Source: Puffinus mauretanicus (taxonomy: Eukaryota; Chordata; Aves; Procellariiformes; Procellariidae). Taken from it: a DNA stretch of 64,000 nucleotides. The position numbers and the translations under genes were made by a program. The notes under the pieces are model-generated. The model saw nothing but the letters and a program-made list of their open reading frames with translations, did no database searches and was not told where the DNA came from. The stretch is from positions 558,001 to 622,000 of the forward strand of contig JAJKFH010002994.1 of NCBI GenBank assembly GCA_023333565.1. The letters run 5' to 3'. Below, piece by piece: positions 46,401 to 61,043 of the stretch (the stretch's first letter is position 1; the number at the start of each line of letters is the position of its first letter).

Positions 46401-49109
46401 AGGGGGAGGTGACAAATTGCACTTAAGGAAAAATAGTTTTACTGTTGCTAGCATAAGCTGAGCGTCTATAGGAAACTGCTAAATTTAGAAAGACAGCTTT
46501 TGATGACAGCAACGGAAATTAATTTAAGTTTTGTGTGTGTTTGTGTTGTTTTTTTTTTAAAGAGCTCTAGAATGTTACTCATCTTCTTGAAACTCTTACC
46601 AAAAGTAGAGACTTCATAACACACTGTCCTTCCTGCCTACTCCCTCCTACTCTTCCCCCTTAAAAAGGCAGAATTGCTCCTTTGGGCTACAGCAATTTAG
46701 GAACTTAATGCAGTTTAACAAATTCCCTATCTCTTGGCTGGAGCTGTTTGGCTCTGACAGATGAATCAGAGAAGTCCATAAATGTCTGGAGAATTTGTGC
46801 AGACTTTTTCTTGTATGACTATATATGGCAACTACTGATCAAGTTATCTACAATCATTTTAACCTAACCTTCAAACTTTTTACCTTATTCCTATCTTTGT
46901 GGCAAACTTCCTTGATCTGCAGTATCGCTAAATTAGACATAAACTGTCAACTACTTTTCTCAAAAGCATTTTCCCCCTCTTTACAAGACAGTAAAAATAC
47001 TTAAATTAAGATACACTAAAGTAAAAAATAACTTTTGTTAACAACTTCTGCTTCTCAGAAATACATTTCTGTATATGAGTGAACCAGAACAAGATGCTGT
47101 GAAGCTCACATTTTCATTTACACTATTCTACTATTATCAAAGACATGCACCTCGCCATGCAGCAGATGTCTTCCATTACTGCTTACCTGAAATATCAATT
47201 AACACCAAGTGTCATGAGAAGTCTAGCACAAACTGGTAAAAGAAGTAAAATCCGCACTCAAAAAAAAGAGGGGAGGTCAAAACTCACTGACTGATGTATG
47301 CAGGGACTTATAAAGGAATTCCAACAATGCCTGCAACACTCCTTAATCCAGAAAAGTACTCTATTTTAACTTCTTGCAATCACCATGTTTTATACATTGA
47401 TAATTTTTACAAGGTACTTAAAAAAATACATCAAAAACAATAGTATGTGATACAATATTGAAGGCTTCTTCTAGCTGGATCAAAAAACATCAAAAAAATG
47501 CTTTGCATCCAAAGCAAAGGGTACAACAAGCTCAGGTGACTTCTTTAAACTAAATATTCCTAACACACCTCAAAACGGACATTAAGTGCCACTGAGGGCT
47601 CAAAATGGATAAGATTACAGCTCCTCAAACCCAGGAGTGAAACCTGGGTAAATAAACTTGAAAGGCTAAAAGTAAATGTTGAGTTTTGTATGCACAAGGG
47701 AATAATAGGAGAGTATGACAGACAGAGGAGATGGTACCAACTAGAAAAGCTCAAGTGAGGATCCATGTGAGGAAACATTTATTTAGAAACATCTTTATTA
47801 AACAATTTTCTTTAAAGTCTGTTATAAAGAAAATATACATGCACAAAAATATTTTCAGAAAAAAAATTCACCACTAGTGTCCAAAAAAGCAAACCAATAG
47901 ACAACACTGTCAAAGTGCAACAGCATAGTACTCGGTGAGAAACCGAACAAAAACCTCTGAGCGTTTTGGGGACATGACCACAACAGCACAGAGCTGGTAT
48001 CTGCAGCTCTCTGCTCTCCCAGGAGTTGCATAAGGAAATAATATCACAAATGACAGCTTAGCTTATAGGCATAGTTGTTATTTACTGTACTTGCTTCAAT
48101 TCCTCTATATATATATATAAAACACCATATTTGATTGCTAAGATTGTACAGCATTTAAAACCCCGAAGATGTTTCCCAGGGGAAGATCTGGTCCTGAGTG
48201 AGGAGACGGCATCCTCCTCTCTCAGAGATTCAAGATGCTATTATTGTTTTATTTTACAATGCCTAGTAAGCTACTGACTCCCTGACCTTCATGTTCAGAG
48301 TCACAGGAATGCAAGAATGATGCAAAAAAAAATCCCAACAAACTTCGGGGTTTTAGTGGTGTTTGCAGGCCTGCTGACAACACCTGAGTAAAGACTGCTC
48401 ACAGGGCTTCCACAGAAAAGTTAAAACACTCCTACTGAGCTGTTAAACTCTGTGATGTTTCTTGCATGTTTTCAGTACCTTACTAATTTTGCTGGAAGTT
48501 CTGAAATTCTAATTCTCCTCTGGCTGGCTTACAACTGCCTGAAAAACCATTAGTAAGAAATAATCCTGATGCATAGCCCCCTTCCGAAATACCACAAGGG
48601 CTCGCTTTTAAATATTATTTAAAGCAAAGATCCATAGCCAGCCTCTTCCTGTGCAAGATGCATACAACAGTTAATTGCCCTAATGACCATGAGCCGCTTT
48701 GAAACCTCAGCAGATGATGAACTGCAGCACGGCCATCGCCGGATCGCTAAAAACTGTGGGCCAGATTCACAGGGGATTGAGAACTGCAGGCGCAAAATGC
48801 GAGCGCAGTCACACTTTGTGCTGCGAAACGGTCTTTAGGAAACGCAGAGATAACAAAAGTTAAAGAAAAAGCTACTGTTCAGAGGAGATTGTATCTTACC
48901 CATCTGCTTATTAATACCGTGCAGTTAAAACATGTTATTTTAAATTTCTAAAGGAACACTGTATTTGGAAATGCAATATTTGAATAAGCACTCTTAAGAC
49001 CCAAAGCGTATCAAGTTTTCCCAACTGATTATAGCCTTATAAACTCTGACATTTCTGAACCACTGATCTCTTCTTAGCCAGGACAGGACAGATACTGAAG
49101 ACCATCCTT

Positions 49110-49129
49110 GGGGGGGTGTGGGGGGGAGG
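49110..49129 (+). repeat. Second G-rich tract with quadruplex potential
   Basis: Two runs of seven G separated by tgt and followed by agg, on the plus strand. The two long runs can each supply two G-tracts for a quadruplex. It lies about 0.4 kb from the GC-rich patch at 49.54 kb. Confidence 0.8.
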
Positions 49130-49539
49130 CAAATTGGGCAAGTGACATTATGGACTCTCAGAATCAGTATTGATTAAGCAACTTATTTGACTTTATGACT
49201 TCTACTTATTGGATCCTGATCATTTATGCTTATAAAAAGATGTAATAGTTCACGTTTTAAAATTGATTTTGAATTTTCACCTTATTAAGACTTAAGAAAA
49301 ATGCATGTTTTAGTATATTTTCTCTCATTTTAAAAGAAGGCTTCCAATAACCTAACCAAGCTGTGTTTTTGTAGGTTACCTACTCATCTGGAGAGGACTC
49401 TCTTCCTACTAGAAAACGAAGACAGACACTGGACAACCTACAGAAGGGGCTGGGGGTGACCAAGCCTTCTGTAAACCACTTGCACGTGAGAAGATGGGAA
49501 AATTAAATTGACTCCACGTTAGCTTTAGATGAGAGGAAG

Positions 49540-49890
49540 GTAATTTTTCAGGAGATGCCGGGAACGGGAGCTCTGGCACTGACCGCCGCCAGCCCCGCTG
49601 CAGCTCTCCTTCCCGCCACACGGGTCTCGGGTCAGTCAGGGACCCTGCGAGCTCACGGCCTGGCCTCTCCCAGCCCGCACATGGCGACGGCCGACCAGCT
49701 CGCCTTGGGAGCTCCTGTTGCCACTCTGTCACTGGGCATCTTTCAGGCTCTTACAGCTTTTACGTAAATCGGAATAACCATCTTTGGTTTTTTTGTCCAG
49801 CACGCAGCAGCGACACAGGACCGCTCTCCAGCCCCCGCGCCCTCACCTCACCTCACGTAAGCAGTCTGCTGAAGACAGAGCGTGGGGCGC
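49540..49890. promoter_or_regulatory. GC-rich patch in intron 2
   Basis: Moderately CpG-rich stretch (gccgggaacgggagctc, accgccgccagccccg, acatggcgacggccgacc), followed at about 50270-50400 by another GC-rich piece. It contains short frames on both strands with no recognisable family. It may be a weak intragenic promoter or just GC-rich intron. Confidence 0.3.
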
Positions 49891-51843
49891 GCCCTGCTCT
49901 GACACAGTCTTTGTAACAGACGCCTATAAACGTCTTCACCACATCACGTGTAAGTAGACGGCTAGAAACAGTTCAGCTAACTTTCAAATTAGAAAACAGT
50001 GCTATTTTATTCTAATGCTATTAATACAGTGAAATTTCATCACTCTGGATGTAACTCCAAGTTAGAATAGTGAGTCCCATCTGGGAAAAGAAATAAACAT
50101 CTTTACATCATTGTAACTGCACCCATATTCTTGTGTATAGTAAACTGGTAAACAACCAAAAACCCACATCCCCTCCCACCGCTAACCGACATTTATTTCC
50201 ACACAACTTTCGAGAGTAAACCAGCCTCGGGCTTTTGTGATCTTCTGAAAGACAGGCTGCCCCCCCCGCCACCCAGACCTCTCACCCCTCCTCAGAAACC
50301 CCCTCAGCACCGGCCACCTCGAGAAGCTTTTCTACCTGACAACGCCGGGGTGAAGTTACCACCTCGGTGGCTGGAACGGCTCGTGCAGCGTTTGAATCAG
50401 ATCTGAGGACTGAGATAATTCGCTCATGCCACAGATTCATCAAAGCAGACACGGGTGTCTGATGCATTACTTTTGACGCTGCTCTCAAAGTTGTTGTAAG
50501 AACGGGGGAATGTTTCATTGCCATTATCAGATAATGGAAGCATGAACAACTGTTAGCTCCTATTGGAAGAGAAAAGGTATCATTCAGTTAATTCCATGTG
50601 TTTTTTTAGAAGTGCAGAACGTAGGGAAAGGACTGCATGACAAAAACTCCTCGTTGGTCACGTTCTAGATGCACTAGAGGCAAGTGAGACGACTGCACAG
50701 ACTGGCTCTCCGGATTGCGACCTGCTTTTTTCCAACCGTGTCAGACCTAGACCCCTAATTTTCATGGCTCTTCTTCCTTCTCATCTGCCCGATGACTCCC
50801 AGTGCTGTGCAGCAGGCACCACTCACTCCCTGCAGCCACTGGCTCGCCTTCCGACGCGCTCCCTGCCAGTCTCCCCGCCGGAGCTGGGATTTTTCAGGCA
50901 AGCTTGGCAACTCACCACAACCTTTCTGTTCCCTATTCCCCAAAATCCTCTTGTGTTAAGCACCCTCCTTTTGGCCACAAGTTCACTTTTTGGATAAGTA
51001 AGCCATTAGTGTGATCCAAACCAGCCAGGGTTATTCCCCCATAAACAACTTGTCCAGTATTTCCTCAAGGACTTTGCTCTCTTCCATTTTTCTGCTCAAT
51101 TTTTTTGACAGCTCTAACTGACACTCTGGAGCGTTACCCATTAAAAACCAGCACACTGAAGTGTGTAATATGTTAGTAAAACATAAATATTTGCCAGATT
51201 GTCATACAGAAATACTTCATTATTTTTCCGTAACTGGGTAAAATACAAAAACTTATGTTGCAACAGCATGAAACACTCCTGAAAGTGTGAAAATTATTGC
51301 TCATTTTCATGTAAACTGGAGTATTAAAATATAAATCAAACTGTTTACATTAACTAATCAGGAGAATTTCGGTTGATGCAAGTAGGAAGCTAGAATTATT
51401 AACAATTTTTTCTGAACTTGGTCTGTTAACAAATAGCTTTTTTGCCCCTTATCAGCTGCACAAACAACAATGGATTTTAAATCAACTAAGTGACCTGTGA
51501 ACTTCTCCTAAATTGGGGGCATATAATTTAAGACAGCCAAGAAAGTTTCACAGGAGTCAAGAGGGCTCCTAGCAAGGGGCACATGTGGAGAGAGTTAAAG
51601 CTTCAAACCACTATTTTTTTTTCCCCCTACTCAAGTGTCAGCTGTGATAAGCCAAAATTAACAACCCTACACTGTACCACTTCAAATGAAGGGGAAAAAA
51701 ATTTCTTCTTGCTATTCTAGGTATTTTAAGTTGCATATGAGCATGGTAGCTAAATATAGACAGCGACAACAAGAGACAGCATTGTCCCTTTAGGCACACT
51801 GAATATTATCTCAGAATTCCCATCTTCCTGGGCTGAGCCTCAG

Positions 51844-51890
51844 GTTTTTTGGTTTTTTTTTGGTTGTTTTTTTTTTGTTGTTATTTTTCT
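51844..51890. repeat. T/G-rich simple repeat
   Basis: T-runs separated by gg or single G (ttttttgg, ttttttttt, ggttg, tttttttttt, gttgtta). Low-complexity sequence only. Confidence 0.8.
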
Positions 51891-54800
51891 TACTTAGCAA
51901 AGTGTGTATTAACCCCTACTTCGTTTTAGATGAATCAGTTTAACAAAAAGTCTGTGTTTTGTTTTTTTTTTAAAAAAAAGGAAATCCTGATTCCACAAAA
52001 GCACCAGAAACATTTTCAGTGATTTTCCCAGCTCTGTGTTACTGTCCAGTGCACAGACAGCAGATGCCTTCTGCTTTCTGAGTGGACTGTCAAGCTGTTT
52101 TTAAAATGAGGAGGGTATCAATATGAAGTTTTTACAGCTTACTAAAACAAAGCTAAGTTAATATTTTTAGATGTAAAAGTGTCCTTTTCTCCAGGAATCA
52201 CACACTTCACTTTCACATTTCAATCAGAAATGTAAGAAATAAAATCAATAATTACTATTTTCAAAACACGTCCTAGGAGCACACTACATTATTTGGAATC
52301 CAGCAGACTCATATACGCCTTTAATATTGAACACGACCAGACTTTCAAATCACATGGTTGCTCCTGACTTCTGAAGTATTTAAATACCGTTGAGTGAAGC
52401 GTACATTTTCGCTTAATGTACCTAATGCAATTAGAACATTGACAACACTTCATTTTTAAGCCGGCTTCTATATCAAGTTTAATTTTTAAAGCCATCTATA
52501 AATTATCAATGACATCTGTTCTGAAAAATGTCAATTCCTATCCTTAGGCTAGCAGAATGCATCTATTTTGTGTAACATCCTCTTCATATTCAAGCAATTT
52601 TAAAGCCCTATTGACATATGGTTTTCAAGTGAGATATTGCTCTTCCAGGATTTCATTATTTAGACAAGTCCCATTCTAACGTAACGACGACAGTAAGTGA
52701 ACACAACTATTTCTGGACTATATCCCATGGCTCTAACTACAAATGATGAAATGATTAGATAAGTGATAGGCCCAGATACCCTATAAATATCATTGTGTAT
52801 GGCACCCCTTCCAAGTCATACAAACCGATAGCATATGATGTCACGAGTATGCAGCAGCTGGAGATACTATCTTGCATAAGCCACTTAATCTTACGATCAA
52901 TGAAGTATAGTGGCACTCATCATCACTAATACTTGCAACTCAGATGATTGTTTATTGTGACAATATACAAACACGGGGTTGTCACCACATACCCATTCCA
53001 TCAGCCAAAATTTTATTTTGGTTATTCTATTCTGTTTATCTAATTTTACCAGACAATCACAATTTAGCACCTCACTCTTTAATTTCTTCAGCTGTTGTGC
53101 ACTAACATTGTGGCTTGTTAAAATGCAATTAGGATTGCTTTTCATTCCCTTATGATGTTACAAAATGAGGGATAAAAATAATTTTCAAATGTCCATAGTC
53201 ATCTTCCAAACCCGTACAATACACACTACTTTCACTTTTTAAAGACTACATAGATTAAAAACATGTCATCTTTGTTTTCAAGTCTAACACACAGGGCTCT
53301 TCTCGCTTCTTTTCATTCTCTAACCAGCAAGTTACTGAGCTCACGTCTACACAGAGGCATCCTCTAAATTCAAAGCTAGGTTTCAAGAAAGTTTAATCTT
53401 GAAGCAACAACTGCAACAAGTGCTCTGGTTCTATATGAACATATCAAAAACTGTCACTGTCTTCTTACACAATTTGTCATACAGCAGCAAAACAGACACT
53501 GCCTGCCTCAGATTCTGTAATTGTGGAGCACTGTCTACTGGATGCTGAAATCCTGCTTTCTGGTCATGGCAAACATAAATCAAAGAAAAAAATCTGCTCT
53601 ATTAAATCTATTTGCTCTGGGAGAACAGGGATTTATCATCCTCTGAAACAAGTGGTCAATAAGATTCAGAAGTGCTTAGTACAGATCTTGATGAATCGGG
53701 ATGCCACAGGTGACGCTGTAATTGTATTTGAAAGGAATCCATGAACAGAAAGGTGAATGCTCTATTTATTTCAGTGTATAGACAGCTGTGGATTAAATGC
53801 ATCACAAACATAGTAGGATTTTCCCTCTGCATCCCCTCAGGGAGGATCCTTAAGAGATTGTCCCAACAGGCAAAAGCAGGAAGACAGCAGATAGGGCTGC
53901 TTTAACAAGTAAATCTAAAATGGGTACTTTAGTCATCACAGAAAATACGGCTTCTAGTAGTTTTTCAACACTGCACAAACCTTGAGCAAGTGAAAAAAAT
54001 ACGTTGCAGCAGCCTGGAGCAGCGGCAAGACCGGGTCAAGTCGAGGGGCCCTGCAGGGAACCCATGGAGTCTGAAGACAATTCACTGGCGAATACCTTTT
54101 AATGACTCAGGAATAGCTGGGGCATAATCCTTGCCTCAAGTCACATGATGATTCCCAACATAAAAGGGAGCTTGGTTTCTCACCCAGGACAAGAATTTAG
54201 TCCCAAAGGACAGAAAGGAGACTTAAATAGCACAACCATGTAATTAATAAAGAAATGAATGCAGGTATATTGCAATGACAACTTTAGGAGTTATTAAATT
54301 AACCACAAACTAATCCCTTTTTTCCCCTCTGTTTTTGAACAGAGGAATCAGATTCTGCTGCTTTACGTGTCTGAATTTTGTTCCAGCATCTTAAACATTG
54401 TGTGGAATCAGAGTCCTTCCATAATGCAACGGCCAGTTTTAGTGCAGCACACAAAATGCTTCCAAAATGATAAAAATGCCTATCTTCCACGGCTTTCAGC
54501 CAGCTAGAATCTGAACTTGGATGGCGAATCTGCATCTGGTTTCACTTTTCAATAACAAAACAAAAATCACAGGCATCACTCATTATCTACGAGGTCCAAC
54601 ATGAAGGCTTTCAAATACACTTCAAGAACTAATTAAATGCTTATTTAAAACTGAACTGAATGTAAATACTAAACTGAAACTGAACTGATTAACTTGCAAC
54701 ATTTTGTGCCTGATTATCTTTCTGAAGAATGAGCTTTTGGCACTCCGGACGTTTGTGCTGGAGGATCAATTTCCTGTTCGCATCAAGACCGCTAAGGAAA

Positions 54801-55793
54801 TCTTCCACACATTTGATTCAACTTATGTTTAAAGTGTCTGCTTAGCCTTGGACACAGGACTAGACAAAGATAATGTTTTCAACTGGGTAAGATAATGTTT
54901 TGAATTTAGGGGCTAAACTGTATCAGTTTTGCCATTAGACTACAGGCCAAAATTCAAGGATGCTCAAGGCAGTCTGGCCAAGCTGTGTATAATCAGACCT
55001 CTCCCTTTCAACTGAGGACTTAGACGCTACAGAAACTCCTCATATGAGTTCCATAACAGCTCATTTTGATTTAAATTCTCTTAACACGGCAACATACACT
55101 TGTGAGATATACTCATCTTCTGCATTTGATATAGCTAAGGAGGGAAATGAGATTCATAAGCTATAGCCTTCATTCAGTTCCAAAATATTATCCTAGTAGC
55201 TAAAAAAAGACATAATTTGCTCCTACTATTGTTCCTTTTGACAGTTCCTTATTACAGCCAGCCTTTCTTGCATCTTTGAAGTTAGGAATTCAGTTTTTTA
55301 AGTCATATAACTATCTTTACGTACTGTTTATTTCTGTGGCTTCTTTCACTCAAAGGTATAAAGCATATTTCTAAATTTTATACACTTTATTACAGTAACA
55401 CAAGCAAAAATCTAGACAAGACTCAAGCTCCCTCCATGCTGGCCTCTGCCCCAGCGAGGATGCAGTCTTGTGTCAGACAGGCTGTAAGAGACCAGACAAA
55501 TGTAGTCTGAGGGAGAGGTACTAACCAAATAGCCTTCAAAGAGAAAACAGGAGAGTCTGCTGCTTGCAAGAGCCAGGAGACATTTTTACACAGCATACTT
55601 CACTAGGAACATCACAGGATAAAAAAAATAAAGTCCACTGTTTGCACTTCAATATATATCCAATTTCAGTCTACGACAGAAGAGGCAGCACAACCAAAAT
55701 TAAAAGCATTCCTAACAGAGACTGTTGCTCTTTTATTGTGATGGTTACAAGCCACATTAGTATAAATTTGTGAAGTGTTTTAACGCATTTTCA

Positions 55794-55847
55794 TTTGAGC
55801 TTAATTAATTTTCATAGGAGTTTGAGCTTAATTAATTTTCATAGAAG
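55794..55847. repeat. 27-bp tandem duplication, two copies
   Basis: The unit starting tttgagcttaattaatttt is present twice in tandem (55794-55820 and 55821-55847). The copies differ only at the third-last base (gag versus aag). Each contains a taattaatt homeodomain-like core. It looks like a recent local duplication. Confidence 0.95.
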
Positions 55848-57766
55848 AAACAAGACAATTTTCTCATTTGTTGTTGAAATCACAACATGAGCTTTCCATA
55901 TGCAAGGCAAATATAATAATATCAGCTCACAAAGTCATTTTTGGACTTGTTTTTGTATTTCACAACCAAAAATACTTCCAATGTAAACTGTTAACTGAAG
56001 CTCTGACAAGTTTTATTATAAATATTCCTAGCTTTAAAGAGAAATTTGAATATATTCACTTAGTCTATGTTCAAGACACAGTTTAGGTCTGACAGCTTCA
56101 GATTATGCCTCATTTATATGGAGCAGTGATCAAACTCGTTAATATGTGAAAGAACTAAAGGAGCAGAGGATTGTGAATCAAATAGCATGAGCAAAGTTGT
56201 CTAGTAACACGAATAGCTTATGAGGATTTACGTAAGGTGATAGTTTTCATGCTCTTTTCTGCCAAGGTTTCTAAAATAGATGAATAAACAGGGAGTAGCT
56301 TTGAGCAGCACTTCTTACAAGAGGCTGAGGTTGTGTCATTAGCAGTCCCTGCAAAGCCAGCGAGGCATACAGCGCTGATATTGTCACCAAGTCTGCAATT
56401 TGCTCTATACGCAGAGCTCCACTGCACTAAGTCAAGGAGGAAGCATTTAATCTGCCCATAATTTATCCCACATGTTAAAAGCGATAGGGCCCTTTCTACT
56501 CAGTCAAGGTGAGCGATTTGACAAGACAGGTAAGCTGGTTCAAAACTTTTCTCCTTTTGGCTTTCCTACTGCCAAACATTTGCAGTGCAAGTGCAATGGC
56601 TCAATAATTTACGAAGCATTCTTGCAGAGGAAAATCAAATCTCACTGTGAAGCAGAGTCTCCTTAAGATTCACTTAATCTTCTGATAGCACAAGCTGTGC
56701 ACACACAAATCACTGAAGATGATAATCTGCTATATGTAACACTGTCTACTATTATTCCATTTATTAAAAAGTGCTATAATAATGTTTTGTGCATACACGT
56801 ACTAAAAAGACAAGTGGATTAGGAGATGGAAATTCAAGGTACTTCTTTCTTACAACGTATGGCTGCCTAGTACCTCCAATTTATTATGTACAAAGTGCAG
56901 CTTAGCATGTTTTGTTCAGTCTCTCCTGTACGAGAGCTCTGCCAACAGCAGCTTCTCCAGCAAGAGCCAGAGGCCCCCACACCTCAGACTTTTGGGGGAA
57001 GGATAACCTGCAAATCAAAGGCATGTTCACTTGTTAGTAGTTGTGCTTCTTCCTAAGTAAATAAATCATCAACAGATGTAACTATTAGGAAAAAAGGGAG
57101 TGCTGATTTATTTGGCATAAACTCTTATGTTTCTGAAATAAAAATAACTGGTTACTGGTGTCCAACACATGCCACAAATGACTGATCAAAGTGACCAAAT
57201 TTAATCTTTAAGAGATATGGAGTGGTTTTGAACCAAATGACAGAGGATTAAGAAATTTCTTATCAATATTCTCCATTCAACCAGTTCTTAAGAGCTGAAA
57301 TACCCATCGCTGCTCAAGTCACAAGGAAGCACTAACTTAAAATGTTACCATTCATCCAGAGACCTACAAAATGACTATGTGAATTAAAGAAAATAAACAT
57401 TACTAGGAACATTATATTTCTGTTTGCAATTTTCTAGTCACACGCACTGCTTGGGGCAGCTGCCAGGAGAGAAGCCAGACCTACTGCACATGTGCTGCAG
57501 ACACAGTTTCAGAGCATGCAGTGAGCCTCGCGTATTGAAGAGCCCACCCGAGGCTCCTGTTCATTCTAAAACTACATCGCAGCACAAGACTTCCGTCAGG
57601 GACAAAGGTTCACGGTGCATGCGCTGTCGAGTTGATCTGCACACGCGCAGTTGGGCTTTGCCTGGGATTTCCTGTTCAGACCAGGGCACCAGACAGTCAG
57701 AAATCCTGGGCAGAGAGCCAACCTTCTCAAATTCTGCCTGGACAAAATTTCCAGGCCAAGAGGAAG

Positions 57767-57803
57767 AAAAAATTAAAAAAAAAAATTAAAAAAAAAAAAA
57801 AAA
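57767..57803. repeat. A-rich run
   Basis: A-runs interrupted by tt over about 37 bp. It follows an open frame at 57424-57789 and so superficially resembles a retrocopy tail, but no source gene or target-site duplication was recognised. Confidence 0.85.
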
Positions 57804-60159
57804 GTGGGCGAGCATGGTTGGAGAATACCAGGCTTATTTTAGCACTTCACATTATTGAAAATATCTTTTTAATTTTTCATGTAGTTTATGTGAAGTTCAA
57901 GGAAGCAAAGCTGTAGTTAAAGACAATAACACAAGTGCAAGTTACTTTTGTTTTGTCTGCAGGTACAGATCCCCTCATCTCCCTCTACCTTCTCTCCCAT
58001 TTTTCCCTCATCTAAAAGTTAAACCTAGCTGCATTAGCTCAATATTCCTCAGGGCAAGAGGTAGTAAATAAAGTTTATTAATGTCCCTCAGCACCGATTT
58101 CAAAACGTTACGGGCTCTTGTTCACCTGCGGGCTGATCCCACTTCTATGGCTGCTTACGTAAAAAACTTCACCTAACCATTCTTTTGTACTAGAAAATTA
58201 ATTACAATTATGTCTTGTATTTTTTAATCAAGTGATACTTAGAAACTACTGACAAAAAAACCACTTCTAAACTATTCTGACTGTAACTTTCTCATTACAC
58301 AAGCTTTACAAAGCTGGTCCCAGCAAGCTCTCTTTTGAATTATAACCCACACTACAGTTACTTGGGACAGGATTTCTGTTGAATTTTCCTGCTTAAGCTC
58401 CGTATTGCAAACTGCTAGAAACTGGTTCCAGGTAACTTATTAAACAACATAGTTGATATATGTGAAATGGCTTTCCCAACCATCTTAATCTTTTCCAACC
58501 TTTGCTGTCCTTGTGAATGGCCATACTTAGTTCCAGCTCTGGACTCTCCGTGTTCTTAGTGCTTTATCTCTGTTAGCAATAGTGCAGAGCCAGACAAATT
58601 GCAGTAATGTACCATTTCCCGACATTAAGCCAAAAGGGGAAAACAGTAAAGGGCAAGATTTCTGATGCATTTCTTCGCTATTTTAAATACAAGCCATTAG
58701 CAGAGCAAGCAGAAAAATTAGGGTAAGTAACATTTAGTTAACCAACTCTGATTATTAACATGGTACTTCATTCCAGCAACCTCATTGCTTTGTAAAAATT
58801 ATAGTTTACTGTTGGTTTACAATCAAGGTATGCAATAACCATGTTCAGGTCCAAATCTTGTAGGACATATAAAAGCCTTAAGACACTGAGATTTAGTAAG
58901 TAGTGATCTCTCAGGCTCGCAAAGAGAAAAGGCTCACAAGGAGAAAAGGATTTTGAAAGCAGTTTATCACTTCTTAGAATAAGAGTTCTTTCGAAAATTA
59001 GTACTAAAAATTTAATCCTATGATCTACGCAATTCAATTTTGAACAATTAATGCTCTAACGCAATAGCTGCTGTTTTCAAGTTGAAGCCTGTGTATTTTA
59101 AATGCATGTCAATAACGTGATTTATCATAGAAGTATTTGTGAAAAGCAAAATACCCATTTTGCCAATAGCAGCAGCAGTCCACAGCAGCACTTTGGAGTC
59201 CAAGAACGGCATCACACCCACAAGTTGTAGAGGAGCACAGACCTGGTCACGATCCCTCCCTTTGCTTGCTCCCTTTCACCCCCCTCTTTTCTTCTTTCTG
59301 CTTTTAAATGGAGCTTAAAGTGACTCTTAATCCAAATATTACATGTAAATCCTAGTAGAGAACATTTAAAAGTAATAATTACTAACCATTTCCCTGATAA
59401 TTAGCTTATAAAAAGTGTATTTTTGATGTGGATTGCCAAACTCTCCACTAATCATCTCACACCACTTCCCCACAGAAACAATTACTGAAGAACAGTTTAA
59501 AAATGCATAAACAAGAGCATTTAGTGCTCATTTACTTTAGACCAAACGTCAATAAAACCTCAAGATACTGCAAACTGGATGCATTCAGAAATTCAGTAGA
59601 AAGCTACCTCAAAGAAACCGCTGGGCCTGAACTCAAGTTGCCTGTTTAACTTCAAACTTACTTGTTCCTTTCCCCACCGCTACCACTCTTCTTAGTTTTC
59701 CAAAACTTCCATCTCCAACAGCATCATAAAAGGAAGCCCAGCCTGCCAGAGCACACTGAAACGCATGAGACTCAGCGTGCATTTTTGACCCGGTGAATAG
59801 CCAAGAACTTCTGTGTTTATACTACTTAGTTGTTCATACCAAGTTTCAATACAGCCATTTCAGCAGCAGCTTTCGTATCTCTATCGCACCTGAAAAAATA
59901 GGTCGTGTTTCCTATGGCATTTACTTTGTCTTGTGAAGAGTCAGGAAGCCCTTTTGCAGAGGCGCTCCTTCGCGCTTGCTGCCTTTCGCTTCGCTCTGAC
60001 GCAGTGACTGCGCGGCGCTGAAGGTGAAAGGATCTGAAAGCCAGCTCTATATACAGTATACACACAGCAATTTGTTACTGTGAAAAACCATCTGTTTCTC
60101 GGTATTACAATCCTCAGAGGGGAAATTATAGCTAGCGTTCAACATAAAACATCAATTTA

Positions 60160-60400
60160 AACCATCAACTATTCATAATTTCAATTCTTTATTGGAAACC
60201 AAGGACATAAATGTCAGGGAATAAAGCAATATTTCTTTTATTAACTGTTCCATTCATCTGGCTATTAAATAAAACCAGGACCTTAATAAATAGCATTAGC
60301 CTTTGTACTGACAGCCACCCCAACTAGCACCATAATTCTAAATAAAATGCATTATATTTCTAGTATCTTTTGGGTTTAAAATAAAAATCAGGATTAAAAG
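60160..60400. promoter_or_regulatory. Possible conserved non-coding block in intron 2
   Basis: AT-rich, CpG-free, non-repetitive stretch (ttcaattctttattgg, ttctttattaactg, ctattaaataaaacc, ttaataaatagcattagcc) resembling conserved intronic regulatory DNA. A comparable stretch lies at about 59340-59470 (aagtaataattactaacc, cctgataattagc). Confidence 0.2.
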
Positions 60401-61043
60401 CATTTAAAAACATTGCATAGAATATTTTTGCAGTGTTGCTGCTCCTGTATAGTTAAATGTTCTAAGAAACAATACTGACCAAATAAACCCCCCGCTATTT
60501 ATACGCAAGTTTCCAGTCAACCAACTACCTCCTGATAATATTCTACCAACATTAATATTACTAAAGGACTGAAAAGATTCCAGTTCTGATGCTGCTTGCC
60601 TGTTGCCAAATGGAATTATTCTTTTAATCCTCTGCTCCCAGATATGATGCCTGCTACAAAAAAATAATAACAATAGTGGATGGAGAGCGGGAGAAAGGAA
60701 GAATGGCAGAGATGAGGAGTGTGTTCTTCGTACAGCATGTCATCAACCATTACTAATGGCAAAAAAGTCTGTATTTACGTTGACAGTTATAGAGTATTTC
60801 TGCAGTTTGGTATTTAGGAATTACAGACAAAAATACTGACGTCCAACTGACCGGGACAGCGAGTGCAGAGATCTGTTTGTAATTCTTTTGTGAGACAAAT
60901 CAAGGCAGATCTCCATTTTCTGTTAGCAAGGGCTTGATTGAGAACTACAAAATTTAACTTTGTATGATTAGATAAGACTATTCGGGAGCTTCCCCACATC
61001 TTAGAGGGAGAGAAAAAGAAATATTCTGTAAGAGCTGAGAACT

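Noticed and set aside
49409..49767. Open frames on both strands in the GC-rich patch
   Set aside because: No family resemblance and the overlapping frames reflect composition. No splice-linked coding exon was found.
57424..57803. A 121-codon frame followed by an A-rich run, as in a retrocopy
   Set aside because: The protein is not recognisable, no target-site duplication was seen, and A-runs are common elsewhere in these introns.
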